Below are positions 9,203-18,673 of a stretch of 64,000 nucleotides of DNA, piece after piece (position 1 is the stretch's first letter; each line of letters opens with the position of its first letter). The position numbers and the translations under genes were made by a program. Below the pieces are notes generated by a model that was given only the letters and a program-made list of their open reading frames with translations, did not search any database and was not told the DNA's origin. The stretch is from an uncultured Lachnospiraceae bacterium (lineage in GTDB: Bacteria > Bacillota > Clostridia > Lachnospirales > Lachnospiraceae), in the NCBI GenBank assembly GCA_900546325.1, contig URCR01000001.1, forward strand, positions 124,001 through 188,000. The letters run 5' to 3'.

Positions 9203-9868
9203 ATGGCACAACTTTTATTGATCGAAGACGATGAGGCGATTGTATTCGGCATGACCGAGGCACTCTCCCACGCAGGACATACCATCATCAGTGCAGACAG
9301 CCTCGTAAAAGGGAAAGCACTCTTCTCGTCTTCCATCCAGCTCATTCTTCTGGATCTGAATCTTCCGGATGGAACCGGGTATGATTTCTGCCGCTGGGTA
9401 AAATCAATCCGGGATGTTCCTGTCATTTTTCTTACCGTGCAGGGCGAGGAAGCCGCAGTCACAAAAGGGCTTGATCTCGGTGCAGATGATTATATTGTCA
9501 AACCGTTCCGGCTTGCTGAACTTTTGTCCCGCATCCGCGCAGTCCTGCGCAGAGTTCCTCTGACAGAAAGTCCTGTCCTCACCTGCCAAGACATCACACT
9601 CGACCGCACAAGGACATCTGTCTTTTTGGGCAAAGAAGAAATTGCTCTCTCTGCACTGGAGTACCGTCTTCTTCTCTATTTTATGGAAAATAAAAACCAG
9701 ACCTTACCGCGCGGCAGAATTCTTGACCGGCTCTGGGACATTGATGGAAACTTCGTCAGCGACAATACACTGACTGTCACCGTGAAACGGCTCCGGGAAA
9801 AATTAGGCCACACAGAATGCATCCGCACGATCCGTGGGATTGGCTATCGAATGGAGGACAATTCATGA
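9203..9868 (+). CDS. OmpR-family response regulator
   Basis: A 221-residue transcription factor with an N-terminal receiver domain (acidic pair E8/D9/D10, phospho-acceptor Asp51 in LILLDLNLPDG, Lys near 100 in YIVKPFR) and a C-terminal OmpR winged helix (ALEYRLLLYFMENKNQ to VTVKRLREKLG...IRGIGYRM). It is translationally coupled to the histidine kinase gene (ATGA overlap at 9865-9868). It converges on an ABC transporter operon; TCS plus FtsX-type ABC transporter neighbours in Firmicutes commonly form peptide-antibiotic sensing and resistance modules, so that transporter is a likely target. Confidence 0.93.
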   Translation: MAQLLLIEDDEAIVFGMTEALSHAGHTIISADSLVKGKALFSSSIQLILLDLNLPDGTGYDFCRWVKSIRDVPVIFLTVQGEEAAVTKGLDLGADDYIVKPFRLAELLSRIRAVLRRVPLTESPVLTCQDITLDRTRTSVFLGKEEIALSALEYRLLLYFMENKNQTLPRGRILDRLWDIDGNFVSDNTLTVTVKRLREKLGHTECIRTIRGIGYRMEDNS

Positions 9869-11034
9869 AACAAAAACAGAACGCTTCCCTTTTAGGCACC
9901 CTCCTCTTCTGGCTCATCCCCGGCATATTATCGGGGATTGCCGCATCGGTGTCTGCCTGCCTCTTTGCTTATCAAAAATTATCACTGCTTGCAGACATGC
10001 TTACAAAAACATCTCTGCCCGCGGCTCTGGGGCAGATTGCCCATGGGGATTTTTCTGCCGGAGCTTCGTTTTTGAAACATTACGGCTATGAACCTTTCGA
10101 TTTCTTTCTGCCCGCTTTCTGCTTTTTTTGCATCCTTTGCATTCTTCTCTTTGAGTGTTGCGGTATCCTGCTCTATCTCCGTACCCGGAAGCAGGGGGAC
10201 CTTCTACAAACGCGGATCGATGAGCTGACTGCCTACCTGCATGCTGCCAATGCAGGGGAAGTCTCCGCACTATCCAGACAGGAGGACTGTCTTTCCTATC
10301 TGGAGGATGAAATCTACAAGACGGTGACAGAGCTGTCCACCGCCCGCACATCCGCAGTCGCGGACCATGCCGCCCTCTCTGACCAGATTGCAAATATGGC
10401 ACACCAGCTGAAGACACCCCTGACTTCCATGTCCTTCATGGCAGAACTTCTGGAGATGCATCAGACACCCGATACCGCAGAATATCTCTTGCGTCTGAAT
10501 CATCAGATCGACCGACTTCGCACATTGACTTCCAATCTTCTGACACTCGCCAGGCTGGATTCTCATGCGATCACATTTACCCCGAAACCTGTGGAGCTGA
10601 CAGAACTGATCACGGTTTCCTGCGAGCCACTCCATGACTGGATGGCGGAAAAAGAGATTTCCTTCCACACCATCTGTGACGGCGAGGAATCCGGGCTCTT
10701 CCTTCCTCTTGATTTTCACTGGACATCGGAAGCACTTTTAAATCTTTTCAAAAACTGTCTGGAGCATACCCCGCCCGGCGGAAGCATTACCGTTTCTCTC
10801 GCTTCCAACCCGCTCTATGCAGAACTGATCATCGAAGATACCGGGTGTGGATTTGCAGAAGCGGAAATCCCCCATCTGTTCGATCGTTTCTTCCGCGGAG
10901 AACATGCCGCACCGGAAAGCGTCGGGATCGGTCTTTCCCTCGCAAAAGCAATCATCGAACGGCAAAACGGACACATCCGCGCTGCCAACACGGCAGACGG
11001 ACATGCCCGTTTTACCATTCATCTTTATTACTGA
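9865..11034 (+). CDS. sensor histidine kinase
   Basis: A 389-residue membrane kinase, partner of the regulator just upstream. It has two membrane segments (about residues 10-37 and 78-102) around a short extracellular loop, a HisKA domain with His180 in MAHQLKTPLTSM, and a HATPase domain with N-box LNLFKNCLEHTPPGG, G1 IEDTGCGF and the GIGLSLAKAI box. The ATG at 9865 overlaps the previous stop and is preferred over an upstream in-frame Met. The signal is unknown. Confidence 0.92.
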   Translation: MKQKQNASLLGTLLFWLIPGILSGIAASVSACLFAYQKLSLLADMLTKTSLPAALGQIAHGDFSAGASFLKHYGYEPFDFFLPAFCFFCILCILLFECCGILLYLRTRKQGDLLQTRIDELTAYLHAANAGEVSALSRQEDCLSYLEDEIYKTVTELSTARTSAVADHAALSDQIANMAHQLKTPLTSMSFMAELLEMHQTPDTAEYLLRLNHQIDRLRTLTSNLLTLARLDSHAITFTPKPVELTELITVSCEPLHDWMAEKEISFHTICDGEESGLFLPLDFHWTSEALLNLFKNCLEHTPPGGSITVSLASNPLYAELIIEDTGCGFAEAEIPHLFDRFFRGEHAAPESVGIGLSLAKAIIERQNGHIRAANTADGHARFTIHLYY

Positions 11035-11082
11035 CAGAAATGACGGGAATGCCTGTCATTTCTGACTACTTTCATTCTCTGA

Positions 11083-13767
11083 TCAGAACGTATCATCCTT
11101 GACCCCTTCCATAATACTCTCCTTTTGTATCTTCCGCTCTCCCACGATATAGGCGCCTGACACGGTCAATAAAATCAGTGCTGTGTAGCCGATCACCAAT
11201 CCGTACGGTGCATACGGCAGATATTCGATCAGACTGACTTCCTGGAAATGAAGATAGACGCCGAGGAAGACTGCCTGGAACGGAAGACTGAACAGAAGCG
11301 GTCGCAGCCCTAAAAAGATTCCTTCCAGCCAGAGCATCTTTCTTAACTGCTTCGGTGTCAGCCCCACGGAGCGCAGCATCGCAAACTCCCGCTTTCTCTG
11401 ACAGAGATTCCCGGTGATACTTGCCCACACATTTGCGATTCCGATGACTGCCAGCATTCCGCTCAGGAAACCGACGATCAGATTCATTACCCTGCTGCTT
11501 TCTTCATTAAGGTTTCTTTTCGTGGCGCTGTCTGTCATATCGTAATCTCCGAGACCGTAAGTTTCTTCCATGATCTCTTCGATTTCATCTGCCACTCTTG
11601 ATATGGTCTGATAGGAAATGCCGTCCGTATCGTCTGTCAGATAATATCCTTTTACCCTCGTCCCTGAACTTCTTCTCGTCTCGCTGCACTGCTCCGCCTG
11701 CGCAAATACATGGGAGAGCGGTGCAACGGCAATGAGCGTAAAGTGCGAAGGTTCCATCTCAAGCGGCGGAAGCTGTTCTGCAACTGCACCGACCTTCAGC
11801 GAAAATTCATGATCTCCATCAATCCCGTCTACATTTTTCTCGGTAAATAAAATCTCCTCACCCTCCTGCAGCTCCAGAAATTCACGCAAGATTGGACGCT
11901 TCCTTGTCCCGTGAAATGGATCTTCTGTCTGATTATAGAAGACTGCCAGTTCCGGATCTGAAAAATACGGTTCCGGGTCGATCCCCTGCGCCTCACAGTA
12001 TGACCGGAAATTTTCATCATCCATCCCGATCACGGTCGCCGCAATCCGGTATTTCCCATCCCGCTCAAAAGTAGAATACTTTCCGCTTGAGGCAATCTTC
12101 TCAAATCCTCCCATATATTTTTCTGTCTCCTCAGATGCTTTGTCTTCCTCCTGCCATGTCGCACATGCCAGTCCGTTGTAGTACAGCGAATGTTTCACTC
12201 CCTCCACCGCATCAAGCCGTTCGGTTACTTCGGGCGATGGAAGTTTTCCATCCTGAAACCAGACCTGCACATGCCAGAATTTCTCTGAATCAAATTCATA
12301 AATCTTTGCTGCCGCCTCCTGCACAGTAACGATATACTGGAATCCAAACAGCAGTAAAAAGGAAATGACCAGCGCACTTGTGGCAGTCCGGTATGATTTT
12401 CTCCTCGCATCAATCGCATTGGCCGCCAGCTCTCCCTCTGTTCCAAATAAAACAGCATAAAGCGGCTTTCTCTTTCTTCTTCGCACTTTCAGAGAATCTG
12501 CCGCCGCAAAGATTGCCTCAACCGGCATCAGTTTTGCAATTTTCTTCGCCGGAATCCTTGCGGACAGCCAGACCGTCAGCAGCGCGAGAATCAATGCCGG
12601 AAGGATCGCAGGAAGTCCAAATGTCAGAACAACCGGATTTGCCACTCGGTCCGACTGATTGACCTCATTGATCAGGGACATTGCGAGAGAATCTAATCCC
12701 CATCCGGAAAAAATTCCAAGCGGGACCGGAATCACAGACAACAGAAATCCTTCGAACAGGATGGATTTCCGAATCTGCCTCGGAGATGCCCCGATCCCGG
12801 AAAAAATCCCAAGCTGACTCAGCCTCTCATTTGCAGAAAGTGCAAATGCATTGTGGATGACAAGAACAAACAGCGCTACAACAAGTGCCATCATGACCCC
12901 CGCCATGGAGATAAAAACTCCCATGCTTCCCTCCGCCAGCATGCTTCTCTGATTTTCCGATATGACACCATACTTGATCAGAAGATCTGTATTGTATCTC
13001 AGGTTATATTCTCCATACTCATCTTTCTCCCATCCAAGTGCTGCCGCAATCTTCGGCAGTTCTCTGTAAGTCTCACGGATATTCTGAAACCGCAGATAGA
13101 CGGTAATCTGATCGTCCGGCTTTATTGTTTTTCTGTCAAGATAATGGATTCCGATATAGCCCGGCACGACCGATTCGCTGACGACATCCAGTTTCCCCAC
13201 AACCTTGTACGTCTCCGTTCCCGTCTGGAAAAAGGTTTCCCCGTCCACTCTTGCCACGTTTGCATCGATCTTCTCTGTCCCGTTTCTCCGCTCCCCGGAC
13301 GGAAGTGTCAAAGTATCACCGATCTTCACCTCCGGGTGGCTGGAAAAATACTGTTTCGACAGTGCAATCTCCCCTGCTTTCTCCGGAACGCTTCCTTCAA
13401 TGATCGAATACTGTTCTGCCATAGAATCCCAGTATTCCTGATCGGCGCCGCGCGTGATCAGATATGGCCGTTTCTCCTCATCCGAAACCTTCAGGACCTG
13501 CCACGGACCTTTGATCATCACTTCGGAAACCGACTCAAAATTTTCAATCTGCTCCAACTCTCTCCCATATGTTGCATCAAACAATTCTCCGTGCCAGTTG
13601 CCGCTCTCTCTCTTTGTCATCTGAATATTGTCCGTCCACATCGTATAGAAGAATCCGCAGAGGCAGGACATCATCGTCGTCATCAGATAGATCGCAACCA
13701 TGATCGCCGCGCTGGATTTCTTATTGCGCCGGATTGCATCCCATGTATATTCCTGTAAGATTTTCAT
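11083..13767 (-). CDS. ABC transporter permease, FtsX/MacB-type
   Basis: An 894-residue permease with duplicated FtsX-type topology: a first membrane segment at about 17-41, a large extracellular domain to about residue 285, a three-helix FtsX block, then a second segment at about 460-480, another extracellular domain to about 760 and a final three-helix block. It overlaps the ATPase gene by 4 bases (ATGA at 13764-13767). Such transporters act mechanically on lipids, lipoproteins or peptide antibiotics rather than as simple channels. The convergent two-component system is the probable regulator, but this is inferred from proximity. Confidence 0.9.
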   Translation of the reverse strand: MKILQEYTWDAIRRNKKSSAAIMVAIYLMTTMMSCLCGFFYTMWTDNIQMTKRESGNWHGELFDATYGRELEQIENFESVSEVMIKGPWQVLKVSDEEKRPYLITRGADQEYWDSMAEQYSIIEGSVPEKAGEIALSKQYFSSHPEVKIGDTLTLPSGERRNGTEKIDANVARVDGETFFQTGTETYKVVGKLDVVSESVVPGYIGIHYLDRKTIKPDDQITVYLRFQNIRETYRELPKIAAALGWEKDEYGEYNLRYNTDLLIKYGVISENQRSMLAEGSMGVFISMAGVMMALVVALFVLVIHNAFALSANERLSQLGIFSGIGASPRQIRKSILFEGFLLSVIPVPLGIFSGWGLDSLAMSLINEVNQSDRVANPVVLTFGLPAILPALILALLTVWLSARIPAKKIAKLMPVEAIFAAADSLKVRRRKRKPLYAVLFGTEGELAANAIDARRKSYRTATSALVISFLLLFGFQYIVTVQEAAAKIYEFDSEKFWHVQVWFQDGKLPSPEVTERLDAVEGVKHSLYYNGLACATWQEEDKASEETEKYMGGFEKIASSGKYSTFERDGKYRIAATVIGMDDENFRSYCEAQGIDPEPYFSDPELAVFYNQTEDPFHGTRKRPILREFLELQEGEEILFTEKNVDGIDGDHEFSLKVGAVAEQLPPLEMEPSHFTLIAVAPLSHVFAQAEQCSETRRSSGTRVKGYYLTDDTDGISYQTISRVADEIEEIMEETYGLGDYDMTDSATKRNLNEESSRVMNLIVGFLSGMLAVIGIANVWASITGNLCQRKREFAMLRSVGLTPKQLRKMLWLEGIFLGLRPLLFSLPFQAVFLGVYLHFQEVSLIEYLPYAPYGLVIGYTALILLTVSGAYIVGERKIQKESIMEGVKDDTF

Positions 13768-14447
13768 CGGCCATTCACCTCATCTCTGCAGATTCTTCCA
13801 TCTTCCAGTGTGATGATCCGGTCTGCCTCAAGCGCTGTCCGCTCATCGTGGGTGATCAGCAGAATCGTCTGATGATACTTTTTGTTCGACATTTTCAAAA
13901 GCTCGATCGTCTCCTCTGAATTTTTCCGGTCCAGATTTCCGGTAGGCTCATCGGCCAAAAGAATCGCCGGACGGTAGATCAGACTTCTCGCAATCGCTGC
14001 TCTCTGCTGCTGCCCTCCTGACAGTTCCCGCGGCAGATGATGGATCCGCTCCTCAATCCCAAGCGCCCTTACAAGCTCCTGAAAAAATGCCTCATCCGGC
14101 TTCTTTCCCTCTAACAGCACCGGAAGCAGAATGTTTTTTCGCACATCCAGCGTCGGGATCAGATTATAAAACTGATAGATGAGTCCGACCTTCCTTCTTC
14201 TGAACACTGCCAGCTGCTCCTGATTCATTGTGGCAATATCCGTATCCTCCACAAAGATTTTCCCTTTGGTCGGCTGATCTACCCCTCCAAGCATGTGCAA
14301 AAGTGTTGACTTACCGGAACCGGATGCTCCGACAATTGCCGTAAAGCTTCCCTTCTGTATCGATAAGTTGATATCGTCAAGTGCTGTCACCAGACTCTGC
14401 CCGGCTCCATAAGTCTTGGTAAGATGTTCACAGCGTAATACTTCCAT
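13764..14447 (-). CDS. ABC transporter ATP-binding protein (LolD/MacB/BceA type)
   Basis: A 227-residue ATPase with Walker A GASGSGKST, Q-loop (YQFYNLIPTLDV), signature LSGGQQQRAAIARSL, Walker B AILLADEPTGNLD and H-loop LLITHD. Length and sequence place it in the MacB/LolD/BceA group that pairs with FtsX-type permeases, matching the coupled gene downstream. The upstream 170-base gap to the DUF4317 gene probably holds the promoter. Confidence 0.95.
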   Translation of the reverse strand: MEVLRCEHLTKTYGAGQSLVTALDDINLSIQKGSFTAIVGASGSGKSTLLHMLGGVDQPTKGKIFVEDTDIATMNQEQLAVFRRRKVGLIYQFYNLIPTLDVRKNILLPVLLEGKKPDEAFFQELVRALGIEERIHHLPRELSGGQQQRAAIARSLIYRPAILLADEPTGNLDRKNSEETIELLKMSNKKYHQTILLITHDERTALEADRIITLEDGRICRDEVNGR

Positions 14448-14619
14448 GTATCGTTCCCTCCTGATGTCATAAATTTGGAATCAGCCTTTTATCTCTGATA
14501 CCTGATACTCCCATTCTAGTCAGCGAAAGTGACAGCTTCGTGACAATCTTCTTTTTTCGGAAACTCTACTACCACTCTTCCATCATTAAAAACAAGATCA
14601 CAGCAATCCGTTTACAAGT

Positions 14620-15246
14620 TTACCGGATCCCCAGAACCCTCTTCAGCACATCCGTACACTCACTTTTGGGATCCGCGCTGTAAATATTGACATGATTTAA
14701 ATCCCCGCCTCTGTCTGTAAATGCCGGAAAGAGAAAGCCGCACTCCGGTTTTCCGGGCTCATAGCTGCCAAGAAGCGGGCAGACTGCGCAGATCAGATAC
14801 TCAAACATTTCTTCAGATTCCCCTAACCGCTCCTTGTCTGCCCCCTTTGCCGGAATGTCATAGCGGTCGTGAAACATATAAATGGCATATTCTGAATCCA
14901 TATAATAATTCTCCATTACCACGTCATAAAAAGTTTCCATCAGTGCATCATTTTTCAGTCCGCACTGGCGCAGTCCCATCAGAAGCTGCCACATGCTGCC
15001 TGCCCTTCTCGCTTCCGGCTCAAATTGAAATTGTTTCAGATTCACATTCGTCTCTGAAAACGGAATCACTTTTGCAATTTCAAGATGTTTTTTTCTCTCC
15101 GGTGCGGAAAGTTTTAAAAAATTTGTATTAAAACTCCCGTCATATTCCCCCTCTTCATCTACATAGCATCCGGCAATCCTGGTAAAGGATGTACGGGAAA
15201 GTGTCATTCGTCTGGTAAGCTCCAGCATATCGTCTCGATTAATCAT
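14620..15246 (-). CDS. DUF4317-like protein, half-length
   Basis: A 208-residue protein resembling the N-terminal half of DUF4317 proteins: it begins with Arg-rich RRMTLSRTSFTRIAGCYVDEEGEYD and ends after the GFLFPAFTDRGGDLN block. From memory the family is usually near 400 residues, so this copy lacks the second half; no continuation is seen in the 170 bases downstream. Start ATG at 15246 follows GGAGAATAAT and is one base after the araC-type stop, so the two genes are translationally coupled. Function is unknown. Confidence 0.7.
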   Translation of the reverse strand: MINRDDMLELTRRMTLSRTSFTRIAGCYVDEEGEYDGSFNTNFLKLSAPERKKHLEIAKVIPFSETNVNLKQFQFEPEARRAGSMWQLLMGLRQCGLKNDALMETFYDVVMENYYMDSEYAIYMFHDRYDIPAKGADKERLGESEEMFEYLICAVCPLLGSYEPGKPECGFLFPAFTDRGGDLNHVNIYSADPKSECTDVLKRVLGIR

Positions 15247-15247
15247 A

Positions 15248-16219
15248 TTATTCTCCTCTCACCATCGTCCGGAACTCTTTCGGCGAGATTCCATACTCTT
15301 TGACAAACGCCTTATAAAAGACCGAGTAATCAGAAAACCCGCACAGCTCCGGGATACTTTTTAGCAGGACTCCGTCCACAATCAGTTTTTTTGCCTCGAT
15401 CAGCCTTCGCTGTGTCACAATCTTATAGAAGCTGACATCCATCTGCTTTTTGAACAGCTGTCCGATTGCCGATTCGCTGATCAGAAAATGCGTCGCGATT
15501 GTCTTCAGGCTGATCTCCTCCGCAAAATGCTTCTCAATATAGCTGATGATCTCATCGAGAAGTGCCGCCTTTTCCGACTTTAGTTCCGTCATTGTCTGCC
15601 CCTTCCAGCTGCGGTACAGCAGACAGATCAGCTGAAAGAACAATCCACGGCTGAACAGTTCTGCCCCCGGCTTTTCTTCCTTCTCCTCCCGGAGCAGTTC
15701 CTCAAAAATTTTCTGAAACTGGTAAAGCACTGTCCCGTTTGTGCGGAGCACATAGGACTTCTCTCCCTGCTCTTTTCCTTCTTCCCACTCTACTGCATTT
15801 AACTCTTCGCTGCATTTCTTCCAGTAATCTGCACTTACCCAGAGTGCCGTCCGCAGATAGGGTTCTGTGAGCCGTTCCCCGAAAATCGGTCTGTGGCTGA
15901 CACCCGGCGGAACAAAGATAATGTCATTTGGCTGGAGCTGGTAGCGCATATCTCCGATCAGATACTGAATATTTCCGCTTCTGCAGAACAGAATCTCATA
16001 GAAAATATGGCTGTGAAGCGATACGCTGTCTTTTAAATAGCTGATGTCTTCATGCACATCCAGATATTTACTGTCCATCTCCATCTCCTGATAGCCGATA
16101 AACTGTCCGCTTTCTTTGAAATACAGTTCAAACTCTTCTCCCATCGTCTCTCTTAATTTCTCATACTGCTTGCTCTTGATCTCTTCATAGGTCGTTTTTT
16201 TCAGTTGGCTAAGTTTCAC
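15248..16219 (-). CDS. AraC-family transcriptional regulator with cupin sensor domain
   Basis: A 323-residue regulator. The N-terminal half has a cupin-like fold pattern (SLHSHIFYEILFCRSGNIQYLIGDMRYQLQPNDIIFVPPG), and the C-terminal 100 residues hold two helix-turn-helix motifs (SLKTIATHFLISESAIGQLF; IPELCGFSDYSVFYKAFVKE) with the AraC ending YGISPKEFR. It starts at a GTG after AGGAGG. It is divergent from the GPH symporter operon across 175 bases that hold a perfect dyad at 16321-16336, so it very likely controls that operon in response to its substrate. Confidence 0.93.
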   Translation of the reverse strand: MKLSQLKKTTYEEIKSKQYEKLRETMGEEFELYFKESGQFIGYQEMEMDSKYLDVHEDISYLKDSVSLHSHIFYEILFCRSGNIQYLIGDMRYQLQPNDIIFVPPGVSHRPIFGERLTEPYLRTALWVSADYWKKCSEELNAVEWEEGKEQGEKSYVLRTNGTVLYQFQKIFEELLREEKEEKPGAELFSRGLFFQLICLLYRSWKGQTMTELKSEKAALLDEIISYIEKHFAEEISLKTIATHFLISESAIGQLFKKQMDVSFYKIVTQRRLIEAKKLIVDGVLLKSIPELCGFSDYSVFYKAFVKEYGISPKEFRTMVRGE

Positions 16220-16320
16220 AAAATTCCTCCTCTCATTTTAGAAACTTTTCACAAATCATTTCATTTCTTTCTCTATCATATCAGAAATTGTATGATTTTT
16301 GCAATATTTTATGCCAATTA

Positions 16321-16336
16321 TGCAATTCAAATTGCA
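16321..16336. promoter_or_regulatory. perfect dyad in the AraC/GPH divergent promoter region
   Basis: TGCAATT-CA-AATTGCA is a 7-bp perfect inverted repeat with a 2-base spacer, in the shared promoter region, with an extra TTGCAAT at 16299-16305. A plausible binding site for the adjacent regulator, by position only. Confidence 0.45.
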
Positions 16337-16394
16337 ATTTCAAAGAAGTATGATAGTAAGCACCAAAATAAACTACACAACAAGGAGAAAACTT

Positions 16395-17783
16395 ATGACA
16401 GACAAAAAAATTCGCCCTTTTGGGAAAAAAGATGAACTGGGCTATGTATTCGGTGATATGGCAGGAAGCTTCGTCAACTTATTCATCGACGGTTACTTCC
16501 TGACCTTCTGTACATATGTACTCGGAATCAGCCCTGCATGGATGGGATCTTTATTCCTCTTTGCAAGACTTTGGGATGCAATCAACGACCCGATCATGGG
16601 ATCCTTCCCGGACCGCTGGATGATTGGAAAATCCGGTGACAAATTTAAACCATGGATTAAAATCTTTATGGTACCTCTGGCACTTTCCGGTGTCCTTTGC
16701 TTCTTCAATGTTCCGCTGGAAGGTGTTGCGCTCCATGCTTATGTTGCATTTGCATACGTCCTCTACGGAATGAGCTATACCGGAACTTCCATGCCATTCG
16801 GTGCAATGGCAAGTGTTGTCAGCACAGACCCGATCGACCGAAGCAAACTTTCCCGTGCAAGAAGTATCGGCGGAACTTTAGTCGGTATGGTCGCTCTTTC
16901 CTTTGTTCCGGTCATCTGCTTTGATAAGAACAGTAACATTCTCCCAGAAAGATTTACAATGCTAGCCGTTATTTTCGGTATCTGCTGTATTATTAGTTAT
17001 CTTCTTTTAACACGTTTAACAATCGAACGAGTACGTGAAAACACGAGCGAACAACCTGAAAAATTCAATTACAAAAATGTGTTAAAAGCCGTTGTAAAAA
17101 ACCGTCCACTGATTGGTGTTATGATTGCCACAGTCGGAAGTATGCTCTTTATTACAGGATCCGGACAGGTTCGAAGCTATTTATTCAAAGAATTCTATCA
17201 TAATACTTCCATGATGACTGTTTTAAGCCTAGGAACCCTTCCAATCACACTGATCTGCTTTCCACTTGTTCCAAAACTTGTGGCAAAATTCGGTAAGAAA
17301 ACAACTTTATTAGCTGGTATTTTTAGTAGTACTATTTTTAGTATCCTTACATTTGTAATCAAATTCGAGAATGTCTATGTATTTACAGCTTTAACCCTTT
17401 TAGGTTTAATCGGGCAAGGGTTCTTCTCAATGTTAGTTTGGGCACTTGTTACAGACTGCCTGGATTACAGTGAATGGAAACTGCATGAACGAAGCGACGG
17501 TTCCATGTACTCTATCTATACATTCAGCCGTAAAATCGGTTCCACAATTGCTTCTTCCGGTATTTCGTTTGCACTGAGTGCAATCGGATATGTATCTGGT
17601 ACAAATGTAGTGCAATCTGCTTCTACAATTGACGGAATCTATTCTTTAGTTACTCTGATTCCGGTTGCAACTTGTGTTCTCGAGTTAATCGGTATCGGAC
17701 TGATCTTCAATCTGAACCACAAACAGACAAACCAGATGTATGCAGAACTTGCTGAGAGAAGAAGCAAAAAAGAAAGAGGGTAA
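16395..17783 (+). CDS. GPH-family (MFS) sugar/organic solute:cation symporter
   Basis: A 462-residue, 12-TM transporter of the glycoside-pentoside-hexuronide family. The N-terminal block ELGYVFGDMAGSFVNLF and LFLFARLWDAINDPIMGSFPDR (the conserved D-x-x-x-D-P loop) are diagnostic, as is ALVTDCLDYSEWK near residue 360. The ATG at 16395 follows AAGGAG at a good distance. It is first in an operon with an amidohydrolase and a creatininase-family hydrolase, which suggests the imported compound carries an amide or cyclic amide/lactone bond. The true substrate is unknown; the family mostly moves sugars. Confidence 0.9.
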   Translation: MTDKKIRPFGKKDELGYVFGDMAGSFVNLFIDGYFLTFCTYVLGISPAWMGSLFLFARLWDAINDPIMGSFPDRWMIGKSGDKFKPWIKIFMVPLALSGVLCFFNVPLEGVALHAYVAFAYVLYGMSYTGTSMPFGAMASVVSTDPIDRSKLSRARSIGGTLVGMVALSFVPVICFDKNSNILPERFTMLAVIFGICCIISYLLLTRLTIERVRENTSEQPEKFNYKNVLKAVVKNRPLIGVMIATVGSMLFITGSGQVRSYLFKEFYHNTSMMTVLSLGTLPITLICFPLVPKLVAKFGKKTTLLAGIFSSTIFSILTFVIKFENVYVFTALTLLGLIGQGFFSMLVWALVTDCLDYSEWKLHERSDGSMYSIYTFSRKIGSTIASSGISFALSAIGYVSGTNVVQSASTIDGIYSLVTLIPVATCVLELIGIGLIFNLNHKQTNQMYAELAERRSKKERG

Positions 17784-17789
17784 TCTTTT

Positions 17790-18656
17790 ATGAAGAAGAC
17801 AGATATCCATCTGCACCTCACTTTTAAACAGCACCCGAAGACTGGGCAAATGTTTGTGTCAAGCGCAGAACATATGCTCCCGCATCTTCGGGAGCTTTCC
17901 ATTGAAAAAGGAATTTTAATGTCCTCCGGGGAAGGGCACTCTGCCATTCCATTCGGAAGTAATGAGGAGTGCAGACAGATTGCCGCAGCCTTTCCGGGAA
18001 TCTATTTCTGGATGTGCAATCTGGATGAACATCCAGAAAATATTTTCGGGCGTCTCAAAACTTACAAAGAACAGGGCGCTGTCGGAATCGGAGAACTGAT
18101 GATCAACCGCAGAATCGATGATCCTATGATCCAGGAAATCTTCTCTGCTGCCGAAACACTTTCCCTTCCGGTCCTGTTTCACATGAGCCCGGAAGTCGGA
18201 TATGAATACGGCATTGTCGATGATGCCGGACTTCCCCTTTTAGAAGAAAGTCTGAAAAAATATCCAAACCTGAAATTCATCGGCCACAGCCAGCCTTTCT
18301 GGCACGAGATCAGCGGGGATGCCGCAGGGGATCTCTCCTCCCGCATGGAATGGGGCGAAGGAGAAGTAACCCCGGGCGGAAGACTTTCTTACCTGTTCGA
18401 CACCTACCCAAACCTCTACGGGGACCTATCCGCCAACAGCGGAGGCTGCGCGATCATGCGCGACGAAACATTCGGTCTTTCTTTCCTTGAGAAATACTGT
18501 GACCGTCTCATGTTCGCCACAGACATGGTCAACGTCGACATGGAATTTCCACTCGGAAAATGGTTGGAGGAAATGTACCAGTGTGGTAAATTAAAAGAAG
18601 AGGTTTACAGAAAAATCGCTTATCAAAATGCAGAATCCCTCTTCGGGCTGCATTAG
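17790..18656 (+). CDS. amidohydrolase family protein (TIM barrel, amidohydrolase_2 type)
   Basis: A 288-residue metal-dependent hydrolase. It opens with the metal-binding HxH motif (TDIHLHL), continues with FHMSPEV (His near 130), FIGHSQPFWHEI (His near 163) and ends with FATDMVNVD (catalytic Asp), the order found in PF04909 enzymes that hydrolyse lactones/amides or decarboxylate aromatic acids. No signal peptide, so cytoplasmic. It lies 6 bases after the symporter stop and 17 bases before the creatininase-family gene: a tight catabolic operon. Substrate unknown. Confidence 0.85.
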   Translation: MKKTDIHLHLTFKQHPKTGQMFVSSAEHMLPHLRELSIEKGILMSSGEGHSAIPFGSNEECRQIAAAFPGIYFWMCNLDEHPENIFGRLKTYKEQGAVGIGELMINRRIDDPMIQEIFSAAETLSLPVLFHMSPEVGYEYGIVDDAGLPLLEESLKKYPNLKFIGHSQPFWHEISGDAAGDLSSRMEWGEGEVTPGGRLSYLFDTYPNLYGDLSANSGGCAIMRDETFGLSFLEKYCDRLMFATDMVNVDMEFPLGKWLEEMYQCGKLKEEVYRKIAYQNAESLFGLH

Positions 18657-18673
18657 AAATGGAGGAAACAGAT

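Noticed and set aside
12853..13758. 301-codon plus-strand frame
   Set aside because: Lies wholly antisense to the FtsX-type permease gene, which has clear homology; the translation is His/Arg/Cys-rich as expected for a shadow.
17190..17201. GAATTCTAT-like match inside the GPH symporter gene
   Set aside because: Part of a conserved coding segment (KEFYHN) with no flanking similarity to the Rpn-unit ends.
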